From assembly GCF_000204055.1 (NCBI RefSeq), contig NW_006768782.1, positions 265,793 to 329,792 on the forward strand: a stretch of 64,000 nt of DNA, given 5' to 3'. The DNA comes from Melampsora larici-populina 98AG31. Lineage: Eukaryota; Basidiomycota; Pucciniomycetes; Pucciniales; Melampsoraceae. A program made the position numbers and the translations under genes. Positions 1 through 13,337 of this stretch are shown in pieces; position 1 is the stretch's first letter; every line of letters starts with the position of its first letter. Below the pieces are notes generated by a model that had not been told where the DNA came from, made no database searches, and worked only from the letters and a program-made list of their open reading frames with translations.

Positions 1-2900
1 ACGTGCACATTCCTATTTTATTAGTTAAGGAGGCCATGAGTGACTGGAAGCGAGATTTGATGAGGTGTGAAACCCTCATAAGGGGCGATAAAATAAAAAT
101 GGCTGAAAATCTTGCTGTTGTGAGCTGAAAACTATGACTTCCTCAAGTCCGTCCCGATTATGTACTCGAGGGGGGAAATTTGATAATTTTAATTTTTGTC
201 ACACACTGACACCCTCGTCCGCTGGTAGCTCGATCAATGAATGCCAATTTAAGCATATATACCTCGAGTATTTTACTTGCAGCTTTCACGATAATGATAT
301 GGATCTGTTCACCATGAAATTGAGAATGATTCAAAAGGGCAATATCAACTGGGAATTGTATTGGCGCGAGGTTTGGGACAGACTTAGAGTTTTCAACAAC
401 GCTACTGATTTAACGTAGGACGGCCCCGGAGGGTCTGACTCGAAATTGCAGAGAGAGATGCCGAAAGCCCGATGGGGTGGCTACAATTAAGATAACGAAG
501 TCCCCCAATCAGAGGGTGGGACGGTGGGAGAAAAAATTTCTAACAAGTTTTTAAACTACTAAGATGTTTATTGAGAGAAACGAGAGCTAAAAACTGTTGA
601 GAATGAAATTGGATGATACAATTATTCAGAAGTAATAATGTAGAATGAGAGGAAAAGAACAACCAGAAACCACAGAAGAATCAATCAAAGAAGAGAATAG
701 CAGAATGGTTGCTGTGCTTGAAAACCGTGGTTTAGTAAGTTCTTTTGGAAATCAGGTGACGCGTCTTTCCCGAAAAATCACAGCGTCTTACAAAGCCTAC
801 CCGCCTACCCCGATTCCTGTGAGTTAAAACATTCGTTCCAACTACCACCAATCTTTTTGAGGCTACCTGGTCTCGATAACGAGCTTGAAATAGGTCGATA
901 GACCCAAAACCGCGTGACCTCCTCATTGGCCGTGCTCACTTTGACGCCGACACAGTAAGCTTCAATGAGCCCGCAAGTCGAATCTTGACCATTGATTTAT
1001 CAGATGTGTAACACTACTGACGGCTTTGTGTCAAGCTAACTATATGTTATCAATCACCTGATCAGTACCAAACCGGCACATAGTTTTGCTTCGATAAGGT
1101 CATTGATAGGCTCTCAGGCGGCTTATTGTGAGCACGACTCAAATGGAACTGAACCTATTTCTTCCCTGATCGTAAGGAAAAGTTTAAGGTGAGGTAAATC
1201 ATAAGAGAGTTTAGATTTTTGAACCCTCGAACGAGTTTTTGTTCCAGGCATGAAGAAAATGTCTGAAAATATGAAACCGGAAAATATAGTTTGTTCGAAT
1301 CTCAAAACAAACTTGTTTTTTTTTCGTTTTCGATCATCTCTTGGCTTGTTAAAGAGATAATGAATCGTATGATTTCACCTCCGAGGTAGGTACATAGACT
1401 CGATTTTCGCCTCAAGGAGAACACCAAAAGTGAAACTATGAATTTTCTACGTAATTGATCGAACATGTGGTTTATACATAAAACCAAAACTAAAAAAAAC
1501 TCAAGACCGAATCAATTGAATGAAGCCTCCACTTTTGAGTTGATAAATGAGAAATTGTAATGAAGACTAATTTTGATTTGTATTGGAGTGAAATCGATCG
1601 ACTTATTAAGCTTTATTAAGTTGATAATTATAAGGATTAAGTTTGACTTGTATACTTCGATCCCACACCTTTGAATTCGGTGATCTTCAATTGATTTTTG
1701 AATGCTCTGTTTACGATTGTAAAAGGAAAATCGAAATGGATCACCTTTGAATCGAACTAAGTATGATAGGATGAAATACAATATACAAAGAAGGACAATC
1801 TTCTCTGAAGAGAAAAATCACCAGAATTGTAAGACGTATTACGCACAAGCTTCAACTTCAAAGTCACCTTCTTTGCTTCTCTTTTCTGGTTTTGAGTTCA
1901 TCATATTTTGGACACCACCTTGTCTGGCTATTTTGATGCTCATAGAATCCTTCAAAACTTTATCATCCAGAGCCACCATCTTCCATTAATTTCTATTTTC
2001 CATAATTTCTAATTTCCATACACAGCTGAGATTTCACTTCTACATACATAATTCAATCCATCTGTTCTTCTCATCTTGTCCTATTAAAGTTGAAAATCCT
2101 GATTATCTGTTGTTATCTCACACCAGCACACTCAATCAACATAAGAAATAATTTAGGATGTACAATTCACGATATGTGAAATAATAACATCTGTTTAAAT
2201 AGGTTTAAATTCAATCTCCTGGTACCAATGTTTCTTGAATTCAAGCCCACTACAGATCCGATTTGGAGGATCAGTGATTGTACAAGTTTTCTATCATCAA
2301 AATATACTGCCACTCAAGCCGAATTCAAGTTTGTACGACTCCACGAGCTTGTGTCAAGAGTTCACAGTTAAAGGAAGTCAAGTAAAAGTTACCAAGAAAG
2401 TTCAAACTTTCAATCTTCTTTACATATCACTAGATCATCAATTCCCTCTTCATTCTTCTTGACCTTTTTTTTCGCATTTGCAGATCACTCTTAGAAAGAT
2501 AATGTGTCATGGGATTCAAACTTAAACAAATTTAAGCAACTCTTTGTAAAACTCTTGCTTTCACATTCTCATCTAAATTACTTATACACCTCATCTCATC
2601 ATCATATCACATATTCCTCTTTCATTTTCACCCGCGTGTTATTATCTACTATTTTTGTTTTCTTCTTACCAAACTTCATCTGCAACCTTTATCCATCACT
2701 TCTTTCTCTTTTGCTCCTCTGACTCTCGATCACAAGAGTCTGGTGATATTATAAACCCTGCTTGATTCCTCAATTTTGATCATCAAAGAACCATTGACCA
2801 GCCTCCTTGTTTTGATTGGGCTATTTTTGTATATGTGCTTGTGAGACTTGGTGGGTTGTTGTTATTTTTTCTTCCCTTCTCCTTTTCAAGTTTGGATGTT
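1..2900. other. Stretch without a recognisable gene
   Basis: Only short open frames occur here (the longest are about 90 codons, at 134-418 on + and 1512-1781 on -). None has a domain, splice context or composition that I recognise. The first 1 kb is more mixed in composition, and the rest is AT-rich intergenic DNA. It may include the 3' flank of a gene lying before the window. Confidence 0.5.
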
Positions 2901-4668
2901 CTTTTATGGGTTTGAAGCCAAAGCTGACCGCAACCCCCTGACATTTTCCCTCGCACTTTGCTTTATAACTTCACCGAACTCACCATCCCCCGTCCGGTAC
3001 GTTCCATTTTGAATCCTTCTAACGTTTTTTTCCTATCTTCTCGTCTCTCTTGGCCCGCACTTACGCCGATCATCGTCTCACTCCTCCGCCTTTCATCCGA
3101 CTTCTTCTCGATATGCCTCACCCCTTCCTCTTTTTCTCGATTTCCACCTCCAGATCAAATCTCCTTCAGATCTTTCGTCAGCCGCCACCAATAAGGTTTG
3201 TGACGCTTCCTCTCTCTCTCACTCTCCCCTCAGCCTCCTCCTTTGTAACAATCATCCAATTTTCCTAAATCCTTGTTGAAAACTCGGCGAACCACGTCTT
3301 CTTCACTGAACGTCTCCGTTGGTGTTGTTGATTTTTTTTCAAGGGGGGGAGGGGCAGATCTCTTTTTTTTTCTTGTCGCGAGCAACAATTGATTTCTTTT
3401 TTTTTGATCGGCTTGAAACCAATCACATACAGTGAGCTGTATTGTATGAATGATAAGGAAGCTTGAAAAAGACGGGCGAGACGGACACCAAGGATAAGAT
3501 ATTAAAATCAGCATCAGAAGCAGAATCAAACTCAAAACTTCAGCGTCAGAATCGCAAGGATGAGAGTTTGAAGAGAGACTTAGAATAACACCAATCACCC
3601 ATCATCAATGAAACTGATTTATTGATTGATTGGATCATTACTTCAGTTGGATCCCAATTTTCCTTAAAAGGTAATCAACTCATCTCACTTTACATTTCTT
3701 TCTCCCCTTTTTTTGTATATCAATCTTTGCCCTTTTCTTTCTCTCTCTCTCTGTGTTTGCAAACCGTACATATAGCTTATAAGACCTCCACTTAAGACTA
3801 CGAGTATCCCCACTAACTGACTCATCCGGCTTCTTTCCCTTCCATTCTCTAACCGCATCAATTTCCCTTCTTGATATTGAACATCAATTTTTGGAACTAA
3901 AGCACAGAAAAGGAAATCATCATCTTCCCTCTAACTTAGATCACCCTCGCATCGATCGGAGCAAGACCATCACATCTACCATCAATCAAGACCTATCAGA
4001 ATTCAATTGATTTCATCACATCGGGTATTCATCTGTCTCCTATTCCAAACAGTGATCGACATCCGTTTTCCTTCCTTGGCTTTCCTTTTGGTTTTGTCTC
4101 CCTTTCTTTTTTTGCTGTCACTCTGCATCACTTCGAAGGCTGTGGTAGAGCGGCTAGAATTTAGAATCGAAAGAATCAATATTTCTTTCAGTAGTGGTGA
4201 GCCATAAAAAATACAAGGAATTAAAATTGATCATCACTTTAAACGCACACTTGACAATCACTCCATTCAGCTCCTCTTACACATTTGAACAATTATTATT
4301 CTGTAATCTCAATCACCGACGATCTCCACATCTCTTGACGACGGTCTTTTTTTTTTCTTATCCCTTGTCTTCTAACAATCTCTTGTCATCCAAGGGGGGA
4401 GAGACTCTGGAGGAAATCAGTCAATCAAAAAAAGCATACACACACATCCACACCCATCCATACACCCATTAACCAAACTGCATCAATTAGACGTGTCTCT
4501 GTCGATTTTCACCCTCTTATCCCCATCTCCCTGGGCTGGGCTGATTAGGATTTCTTTTTTAGGCTAACAGCTAACAAATACCACTCTACCGCCCAACTCA
4601 CATCCTCTCCACCCCACTCATCATCCTCATCCTCATCCGCTATTCTCTGCACGCTATCCTTTTCTGTC
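2901..4668 (+). promoter_or_regulatory. Pyrimidine-rich promoter and leader of the APSES gene
   Basis: About 1.7 kb upstream of the APSES start codon is strongly C/T-rich on the plus strand, with long T runs (around 3330, 3365 and 4350) and repeated CTTT/TCTC tracts. Pyrimidine-rich promoters and long leaders are common in front of basidiomycete regulatory genes. The several short plus-strand open frames here could act as upstream ORFs if the leader is long. The transcription start and any leader intron cannot be placed from sequence alone. Confidence 0.4.
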
Positions 4669-7456
4669 ATGCTCCTCATCTCATCGAATCGGACCCTGTC
4701 CCCTCGCCCGTATACCACCGATCCGCTTCACAATTATCCTGTTCAAGACGCCGCTGCCGCTGTCGGCCCCTGGCTTTATTCGTCCTTAACCTCAGTGGCC
4801 CCTCCCTTTAGTTCTACATACAGCTTTGGAGCTGAAGATCTCTCGCCGCAAGCATCTTCTTCTTCTACTTCATCATCCCCACCGGCCATTTTCCCAGGGC
4901 TTTCTTCCTCCTCTTACTCGATCACCCCTCAACTACCTGCTGCCGAATTCGGTGGGGTCATGCATCCCAATTCTGACGAAGACTCGAGCGCGGACGAGGA
5001 CGCGTTCCCTACCGAACCCCAGCAGCAGCAGCAGCAGCATCCACATCATTTTTTGCCTCATCCCGCCGCAAGCTCATCTCTCAAACGTGCTTCTCCCCGT
5101 CAAATTTACGACTTGCATTCTGGCGCTGGCGGCTTAACCAACTCGTATTCATCAGTGGGCCGCACTCTCCAACATGCGGGCTCGGGCACTTCGAACTTCA
5201 ACCACGACAGTCCTCAGGCGTCTTATTTAGAGGACGTCCGCAAGCTTACTGATCCTCCTACCCATACGCAAACCCACGCTGACGCCCATTCCGATCAGTA
5301 TCACCACTTGCTTTCTTCCGGTCCACCCACAGCTGTGGCTCCCAATAGTCTTCATACTCCACCCACGACCACTAATCATTCCGCGAGTGGGTACGAGAAA
5401 TCCTTCGAATCTCCGTCGATCCCATCTAATGAGACCTACAAATTTCAACCCATGCCGGAGGCTCCGGATCTCTCTCATACTTCTACTAGCTCACCTCATG
5501 ATCTTGATCCGGCTGTCCTTGAAGCCGTCCGGAGTTATATTGAGATTAAGAATTGGGAAGAAGAGAAGAGTCTTTATTTTCAAATCGATGCCGGTGGTTT
5601 TTGTATTGGTCGCGTAAAAGGTGAGCAAGATATTCGACTGGTTAATTGTCTTATTCACCCAAGACAATCATGCGTCACCTTTCCAGGCTTCTGCTCCATT
5701 ACCCGCATATGGTGCCTCTCCCCTTTACCCCTCATGATCTATTGTCCCTCCATCTTGTCTTCCTCCGTTGCTGTTCCCGATTACTGTTCTTTTGTTGTCA
5801 ACGGCCAGAGGGTCAAGTTGCTTTGAGGAATAAGTTTTGATTGATGTGGTATTTACTTGGATATTTTCAGAAACGAATATGGTCAACGGCACCAAGTTAC
5901 TCAATTTGACCGGCATAAGTCGTGGGAAACGCGATGGGATCTTGAAGAACGAGAAACAGAGGCAGGTTATCAAGCATGGGACGATGCATTTGAAAGGTGT
6001 ATGGTGAGTTTCGAGTTTTTGTTTGAAACAGCATCATTCAATGTTCATCACTGATACACCATTGCCTGCCTTTTTATAGGATCCCTTACGAGCGTGCTGT
6101 CACCTTGTCGGAGCAATACGGGATCGCCGATCGAATCTACCCATTACTGATACCAAACCTGGCTCAGTATGTCCATGTTATCCAACCTGCAGTCTCTGGT
6201 GCCAAACTGGGGCCAGGAACCGCCCTCCACCACGCTCCCAAATATCCCAATGTCGGTCTCTCCTTCATGACCCGAGGTAATTATATCGATCAACAATCGC
6301 CGGCTTGGTCGGGATCTGGTCATGCTATGGCTTTTGCTGAGCCGTACTCAGCTCCACCCCAGCCCAGGAGCGGAGGGTCGGGATACGAGCAAGCACAAAT
6401 TAATTATTTGAACTCGAGTTCATCCAGCAGCGTGAGTCGACCAGCTAGAAGGTGAAAGCATTTCGCGGATACTGACGCATAGCCATCTTGACACACCTCA
6501 GGATCTATCGGAACGTCGTCACACGATTCCCAATTCTTACAATCCATATCAAGCTCTACCCTCCTTCCAAGGCCAATCGATTGCTTACCCCTCATCATCC
6601 TCTTTTCCCTCCGGCCAATATCCGTCTTTTTCACAAGCAGCTCGACCACAGCCTCCGCCAGCACCGCCTTCGTCTAATAGTCCCCATCAATTTCCCTACA
6701 ATGTTCCCGCCAGTCAGCCGTCATCTGCCTCCGGTCCTTCGTACCCATATCCGCCTCCACTCAATCCTAACACGGGCACGGTGTATAGTCTAGCTTCAGG
6801 CCCATCTACTTCCTCATCCAGCACCCATCAAACATCCTCGCCTGCACTTTACGCAGCACCCGTGCCAGCTTCTCCTTCACTACATTCTCAAAATCCTACA
6901 GATACTTCTGGTGCTTTTGGCAACTATGCACGAGGACAGGTGAATCATCTGAAAAGGGAGGCAGAGGATGAGCTCCAGAACTTGTCAGGTGAATCTCGTA
7001 ATTGTCGACGTGTACAGCCACGAGTTTCATCGGATTGCAGTCCACATAGTAAGTGGATTGATCTTCACTTCACAAGCACGGGCCCAATTGTATAGTGCTG
7101 ATACGTGTGGTTCCCCCCCAGCCGGTTTCAGGCATTCTTTGACGCCGGTGCCGGTGCGATACCCCGAGTGGACAGGGGCGCCCGCACAGCAGATTGCCCT
7201 CAACACCACGGACCCTATTAATTCACCACCGCATCCTAACGCGAGCCTCAATCAGAATCAAGAACTACCCACATCTGTCTCCGGCGCGCTCCCAAATGCT
7301 AGTAGTCATGCTGGATTGATAGTCAAGGAGGAAGATTCATCTGATCTAGTCCCTCACTCTCTGGGCCCTGGTACCTCGTCTGGCTCGAACCCCACGGCCT
7401 TCGGATCCGGCATGGGATCCTCACGGCCAACGTCCAATAATCCTAAGTGGATCTGA
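4669..7456 (+). CDS. APSES-domain (StuA/Phd1/Efg1-like) transcription factor
   Basis: Proposed join: 4669-5620, 5871-6003, 6080-6431, 6502-6988, 7122-7456 (752 aa, frame kept throughout). The APSES DNA-binding domain spans about residues 290-395 and is rebuilt only by splicing. Visible blocks are [15 protein letters not shown], then [19 protein letters not shown], then [20 protein letters not shown]. These match the conserved core of StuA-type factors, nuclear bHLH-like regulators of development and morphogenesis. The N-terminal half is Ser/Pro-rich with a short Gln run followed by His (about residue 117), and the C-terminal half is Ser/Pro/Tyr-rich and low in complexity, typical of an activation region. 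No ankyrin repeats are present, so it is a StuA-type rather than an Mbp1/Swi6-type protein. Two introns interrupt the DNA-binding domain. The start is the first ATG of the long frame; an unseen 5' coding exon cannot be excluded. Identification is strong; target genes are unknown. Confidence 0.93.
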
Positions 7457-10400
7457 AACAAGCCTTCTTTATCTCCTTTTCCTTGTCGGGCATCCTAGTT
7501 TTGTTTTTGCTTGTTCTTTTCAATTTTGGACGCATTTCAAACAGCTTCTTGATTGTCGATCTTTATTTATTCTTGATTCATCGAATTTCGTACTTATCTG
7601 TCGTACTTTTTATGGGTTGTATAGCCTTCTTTCTTTCTTCCTTTACCCTTTGGGTGCATCTCATCTCTCGGTTTTCATTTCAAGCTCGATCAGTGTGGAT
7701 CCTGGAGAGTGCTGGACTGATAGACGATTCCCTTATTTCCACTGTTACTTTTATCTTCCTATAACCTTACTCCGTCTGTCATTCTGTCTGTTTCCCTGAA
7801 TTATAATTCGTAATCTATCCCCTCATCTGAATAACATGTTCTTCACATAAACCCAAAAACATCCTTAAACATTTCTCAGTTTCTGCTTCCTTATAACACA
7901 GTTTGTTCCTTTCTCTAGGCTTCCTTCTCTTTCTATGTAATGGTCTATGACCCTTTGTGTGTATGTATTTTGTCTCTCTATCAACAATCTTTATAATTTC
8001 TCATCAAGTAGTTTTTTCAGTAATACTTTTCGGTTTTCCTTTTGATCTGCGTGTGAATAATCATCATCTGTGGATGCCTATCTGTGTGTTTATGTGTTTT
8101 CAACTTAATAATCTTTGATGTTGTGTGATTTTTTTTCTCCTTTGGAATATGTTGGGATCATGTATGGGTTGATTTGTTGGAATCTTTCAAATTTGATTCC
8201 TTAACACTCATCCCTTCTTTATTCCTGATCGATTTTGTGAGGTTGTAATAGTGAGAATGTAGAGTGAGAATGTTCAGTTCTTCATTGATTTGATAGATGC
8301 TTCTTTTACTTAATCTTTTGCTTTTGCTTAGTAATCAATAACTTGTTCATCTTAAAAAAATGAACTGGATCCTCCAGTTTATTATATGTTGAGTGAACAA
8401 TTTGTTTATTTAACTTATTCTTATTCAAGTGTTCTACATGCCTCTTTCTTCTCTTCAATGTAAGAACAGGGATTGCAAAGATTAAAACTCTACACAATTC
8501 TTTGTGAATCTTGAAGGTTCATGTAGAAGACTCCAAAGACTTGGCAAGTCAAAAATCACAGCGGAAGAAACATGACAGCTTTCTGCTGTATGATAGGAAA
8601 ATATGGGATGAAGGCGACATTTGGTGCCATTCCAAGACTTGACACACAAGGCACAACATAACAAATTGCATTGTGTTTCAACTTTGGTGTAACCTCAAAA
8701 AAGTTGCAATCCTCAAATGTAGTGGGACATTGCAGACACTCTGCAACAAAACCAACAAGATCCAGGGAGCATTACATCTTTTGATTATCTTGCTTATGTT
8801 TCTTTTGCCATCTTAATCCTGAATGATTTATGACAGGCATCAAAGCATCCCTAGCCATGTGGTGTAGACCATGTTGTACACCAATTCAGGGGAAAAGGAT
8901 CCACAGCTGAGACCTAAATCTTCATTCAACTAGGGATTTTCATCTGTGCAAGCCAAAGTAGAACAAATTTGTCCTATCTTGGATTCTTCCATCAACTCAT
9001 CTGTAGCTTGCTTCCACCTTAATTTTGATCAATACAACCAAATCCTGCACCAAACAAACACTACACAAAGTCATTCAATTTATGTCAGAATGTGCTTAAC
9101 AGTCACACTGTAGGTCATTATGACTGTGGATCAATCAATTTTGATACCTCAAACACTTCTCTAACTCTCCATGTGACTCATCTGTAGGGCACAAATTTTG
9201 GGCATGGCTGGGGATACTCTTACCACCACAAGTTTTAACTTGAAATCATCATGGTTAAACTCTTCTCAGGTACAGTCAAGCACAAAAAACCAAATTACTG
9301 TTTTTCAAGGACTCTGAGGTCTTCAAGGGACTGTACAAGAAATACAACAAAATGTACATGATGGGTATTTGACCTGCAATACAACAAAAAGCATACTTTT
9401 TTGGTGTATTTTGTTGTGCTTGTGTGTTGGTGTGACTGCATGGAACTTTGAAATATCTACAACCCAATTTTATTTTTGTTTCTTCTAATTATCTTTTGGG
9501 CTGGACATGTGTTATTGAGCAAATTACCTTAGCTTCCTTATTCTCTCTTCTGATCTATTTTTCATAGTTAATTTTCCTTATGATGTGTTTCATCTATTCT
9601 CTGACATCATATTCATCATAGTTGATTTCTTTTATGATGTGTTTCATTTACTCTCTGAAATCATACACTTTTGTATCCTTCTTCAATCTATGATCTTGTA
9701 CCTTGGTTTTACACAAGCTCTTGGTTATATAAGAATGAATGTTGCCTAACTTTGTTGTTCCTTTTCTCATTCATTCTCACATTTGTTTTGTTTATCATTA
9801 GGTACATCTGATTTTTCATCACACTTGTGTTCTCCTACATACTGCTGAGAACTCTCTGTGTTCTTCTCAAGGTACCTTACTTTCATCACACTTGTGATTC
9901 TTCTGTTACCTTACTAAGAATCCCTTTGTGTTCTTTCAAGTATGAATGCTTACAAGTGTGGCATAGCTTCCTTTTGCTGAGCTGCTATAATTTCAAAATG
10001 GTTTTCTTTGGCTACAGCTCATCTACTACTCAGCTAGAAAACAATATGAGAATTGTGGCATGTAGTTTTATACTTATGGTATACAAATATCACCTTTCTG
10101 GAAATTTCCAGAATGTCGGAAGTGCAAATTTGGACTTTCACCTGTAAGCTGAAATTAGCCCCACACTGCTTCTTGCACACTCTGCTGTACAGTAAGGAAC
10201 TTATGACAATGAAGCATGCTAACAGATTTTATCACCAAAATCCAATTCCCCTCACAGGCAAAAGTGTGCTTTGTTGTCAAAAGTCCTTTGCTACACATTG
10301 GAGTGTGTGCCAAGCAACACACATGTAGTCAAGTTTATTTTACCTGCCAAAACTTGCCTTTCTGGCATTTTGGTAGTCTCTAGAAATTCATGGAACCCAT

Positions 10401-11771
10401 ATCTGTATGAAATAACTACCCACTGTGCTACTAACCAAGATCAGCAAAACAGTGTAAAGTTGTGTAACAGTCCCTTTTTTGCCTTGGGTGCTCCAATCAA
10501 GCGTTCCCAATAGACATACTACTTACCTTTGCCAACCACAAGAATGCCCAAGAAGGACAAAAGTGCATGCATGCAGGACACTTGCATCTTCAAGCTTACC
10601 TTTGCCAAAGGACACCTTGTCATACATAAATTTTGACCTCCGCACGTCTTGTGTAGCTTCCAAACTACACAAGATCAAGGAGTATAGAATTGGACGTCTG
10701 CTAACTCACCAAGAAAGCTTAAGAGTACCCTGCATATGAGATCTAGACTTGGTTCAGTTAGCTATCAAGGTAGCTGACGTTCAATCTAAGTAAGTTGTTG
10801 TCTTATCCTAAGAAACTTACCAACTAGAAAATTGCTAGTGTTGATTTCTTGAGTCTTCCTCCTATCAACTTCTTCAATAACTTGATATTGACTTTGTGGA
10901 CACATCATGGGTGTGAAATCAAAACAAACTTCACTAACATCAGACACACTATCACATTGATTAAATTTATCTTGTGCCAGACTCTGACTTGCCATATATC
11001 ATTATCAGTTTGTGCTTGATTCTTTCAAAGATCAATTTTCTTTCCTATATTATTCATTGTGCTTATGGATCATCATCATGGACATTGCAGCTTGATTTGA
11101 CTAATGTGGTACTTTGTTTGCATTCTATAGATCAGATTTACTACTGGGGATTTTGTCATGAGCAATAGCCTTCCCTCATTGACTGACAAGGTAAGCTTTG
11201 TAAGATCAGAGATAATTGCTTTGTGGTGCGCAATCTTGCCTGAATCTGTACAGGTTTCTTGATCATCAATCTTGAGATAAGATGATTGTGTTACTTTCAA
11301 GAGACCTTCCTCAGTCTCCACTTGCATTTGTTCTTTGAGATAAAGTCACTTGCAATGTCCTGGTCCAAACTTCTAGGTCCTTTCAATCAGGATTGCTAGA
11401 ATTGCCTGTCTAGCTTGGTGGCCAGTGAAGATTGACGATTCAAAACCCCTATTTGCTGCTCATGACTTGCTTTCACATAATTTGAAAAAATAGTACAATC
11501 TTGAGATCCGCAAGAGTAAAGTGACTGGAAAAGAATACTTGATATATTGTTGTCTTTCACTCATCATCTTGAGCATCTGGAGATGTCAAGTCCTTTCTCG
11601 TCGTTTGATCTTCCTAAAATTCTGTACAACATTGTGACCTAATGTGCTAACGATTGTAGTAGCTTATCATACATTTAAATCTGGACCCTGATAGTCTGAC
11701 CGCGTAAAACCAGGTCGCCAGATATTTTGGTGTGATCCTGTTCAATTTATCAAAAACTGAAGAAAGATTCA
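7457..11771. other. 4.3 kb without a recognisable gene
   Basis: The first few hundred bases are T-rich and are probably the 3' untranslated region of the APSES gene. The rest is AT-rich with only short, unsupported open frames. Frames at 10786-10995 and 11076-11327 (both -) were examined, but no family was recognised. An imperfect direct repeat lies at 9562-9663. Confidence 0.5.
9562..9663 (+). repeat. Two-copy imperfect direct repeat of about 50 bp
   Basis: Two adjacent units each read TCATAGTT, then a T-rich run, TATGATGTGTTTCAT, ACTCTCTGA or close variants, then ATCAT. The copies lie at about 9562-9610 and 9616-9663 and differ at several positions. No coding role is evident. Confidence 0.55.
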
Positions 11772-12884
11772 TCACGTTGTTTTTGAGGGTAACTCAACCC
11801 CTGTAAGTTTGGTTTGGTTCCCCTCCTCATCTGGATCATGTGCGCATCCACAGTCATAATTTTCGGCCAGACTTGTACAGTTGTATTCCGGTTTACCCAG
11901 TCTCTCGTTGACTAAGTTATGAAGCGAGCATAGATGAAGTGATGCTGCGTTCCTAGATGAGGTCTGATGAGACAATGCATTATACGTCAGTGCAGGAGAA
12001 TCAAGGTAGAACGACTAGGTAGCGGGTGATACAACGTACTTGTGGGGGATACTGTTTTAATAGAAGTTGGAAGTGATGAGCGCATTCACCACATGGATAC
12101 AGCCTTGAATCAAAAGAGGAAAAACAAAGTATGAGCCTAAACAAACTTGTTGCGATTTCTGTTATCTGGGCGTCGAGATGAAATTCCGGCTCACCGCGAG
12201 AATAGGTAAATAAACGACTTCAAAGCTGCTCGCTCATCGGGAGTAGGATGTTCGGGGAATCTTAGCAACAAAAACAGATAGATTAGTTAATCAACTACAA
12301 ATTTTACCCGAATTTGAGCTTTCAACGAAAATACCTTTGAGTCATCGTATGCATGAACTGCGCTTCATTCAAATTGAAAAAAGGGGCGAGGTTAAATGAG
12401 AAGGGATTGAATGATAGGGATAGACAAGAGATTCGCATACCTTCCAGGTTGCTCTTCCTAATTCAGCTCTATAAAAATCAAAGTTCGAGTGACTTATAAG
12501 CTGAATGTATAACAGAATTGCAAGTTTAAGTGAGAAGATATGAGTTCAGCCAACATACTTGGCAGTTGCATTGCCCATCTTAGGCATGATTGATTTGCCT
12601 TTCAAAACATCTTGATCAGGTATAAATTCAGACAAGTTTTGATTGGAGACTTCATCAGAATTATGAATGTGAAATTTAGGTATGCTGAGTTCAGGTGAAC
12701 GACTGTAGGAGACTTTTCGAGGTTGATTTCCAAATGACCTGAGAGTGAGATAAGTTGAGATAATGAACAGTAAGCTGATTAAGAGGAATATGGGTTTCGG
12801 TATAGGTGAACGCGAGTTTGATCGGTCGAGTGATAGGTTATGAATTGATTTGAGGGCAGATCGAGGACCAGCGTTTTGTGACAT
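11772..12884 (-). CDS. ERV2: ERV2-type FAD-linked sulfhydryl oxidase of the ER
   Basis: Proposed exons on the minus strand: 12884-12559, 12468-12441, 12357-12335, 12260-12195, 12103-12040, 11963-11772 (232 aa, all joins in frame). Residues 31-48 form a single hydrophobic signal-anchor (PIFLLISLLFIISTYLTL). The Erv/ALR fold follows: WKFMHTMTQRFPEHPT, then the redox-active LYPCGECAHHF with the CxxC next to the flavin (C152/C155), then TSSRNAAS and LHNLVNERL. A C-terminal NYDCGC (C207/C209) corresponds to the CxC shuttle pair of yeast Erv2. Together these indicate a membrane-anchored oxidase that passes electrons from thiols to oxygen and supplies disulfides in the ER lumen. Exons as short as 23 and 28 nt are noteworthy. 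An in-frame ATG at 12995 exists, but the ATG at 12884 is preferred because it lies just before the anchor. The gene faces YKT6. Confidence 0.92.
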
Positions 12885-13337
12885 GATGGAGACTTGTTTG
12901 AAGTTGAGGTTGATTGAAGTTGAGTTGAGGTTGAGGTTGAGGAAATGAGATTGAGATTGAAGAAAATGTAAACTAGATTGCAAATGAACTTGCAAGGGTA
13001 TACATATGTAGTTTCAAATAATGTAATTCCCTGATAATGCAGTTTGAATTTTAAATGATGCTGTTTGAAATGAGACAGCTAAAAGTCGAGATGACTTGTC
13101 ACATGTCTGACTGTCACAGGGGCTGTAGCCTGTAACATGTGACGAGGAAATACAACCGGTCATCGGTTCAAAGATGTTTAAATGAATTCAACTTCAACAC
13201 ATTGAACCTCATTGAACCTCTCAACGATCGAAGTCATCATCAACATTATCAACACTTCACCATTTCTACCAATCTCAATCGATTTGGAATCAGAACCCAA
13301 ATCAATCTAGTAAACAAGCAATCTTTATTTTTCCATC
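12885..13337. promoter_or_regulatory. Divergent promoter between ERV2 and YKT6
   Basis: About 450 bp separate the two start codons, so the genes probably share a bidirectional promoter. It contains an inverted repeat, GTCACATGT at 13098-13106 and ACATGTGAC at 13135-13143. Each arm carries a CACATG/CATGTG E-box, and a smaller AGG...CCT symmetry lies between them. Such paired E-boxes could bind a bHLH dimer. That role is inference, as is placing it nearer YKT6 (about 195 bp upstream of its ATG). Confidence 0.5.

Noticed and set aside
134..418. 94-codon plus-strand open frame at the window start
   Set aside because: No domain, no splice context and no conserved motif that I recognise.
1281..1292. 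GTTCGAATC, a tRNA B-box-like sequence
   Set aside because: No matching A-box, anticodon arm or acceptor stem around it.
9300..9430. Inverted AATACAACAAAA / TTTTGTTGT motifs
   Set aside because: Short, low-complexity and unevenly spaced; not convincing as an element.
10786..11327. Two minus-strand frames of 69 and 83 codons that might be exons
   Set aside because: No consistent splice join and no family match. They may be old transposon remnants, but nothing shows it.
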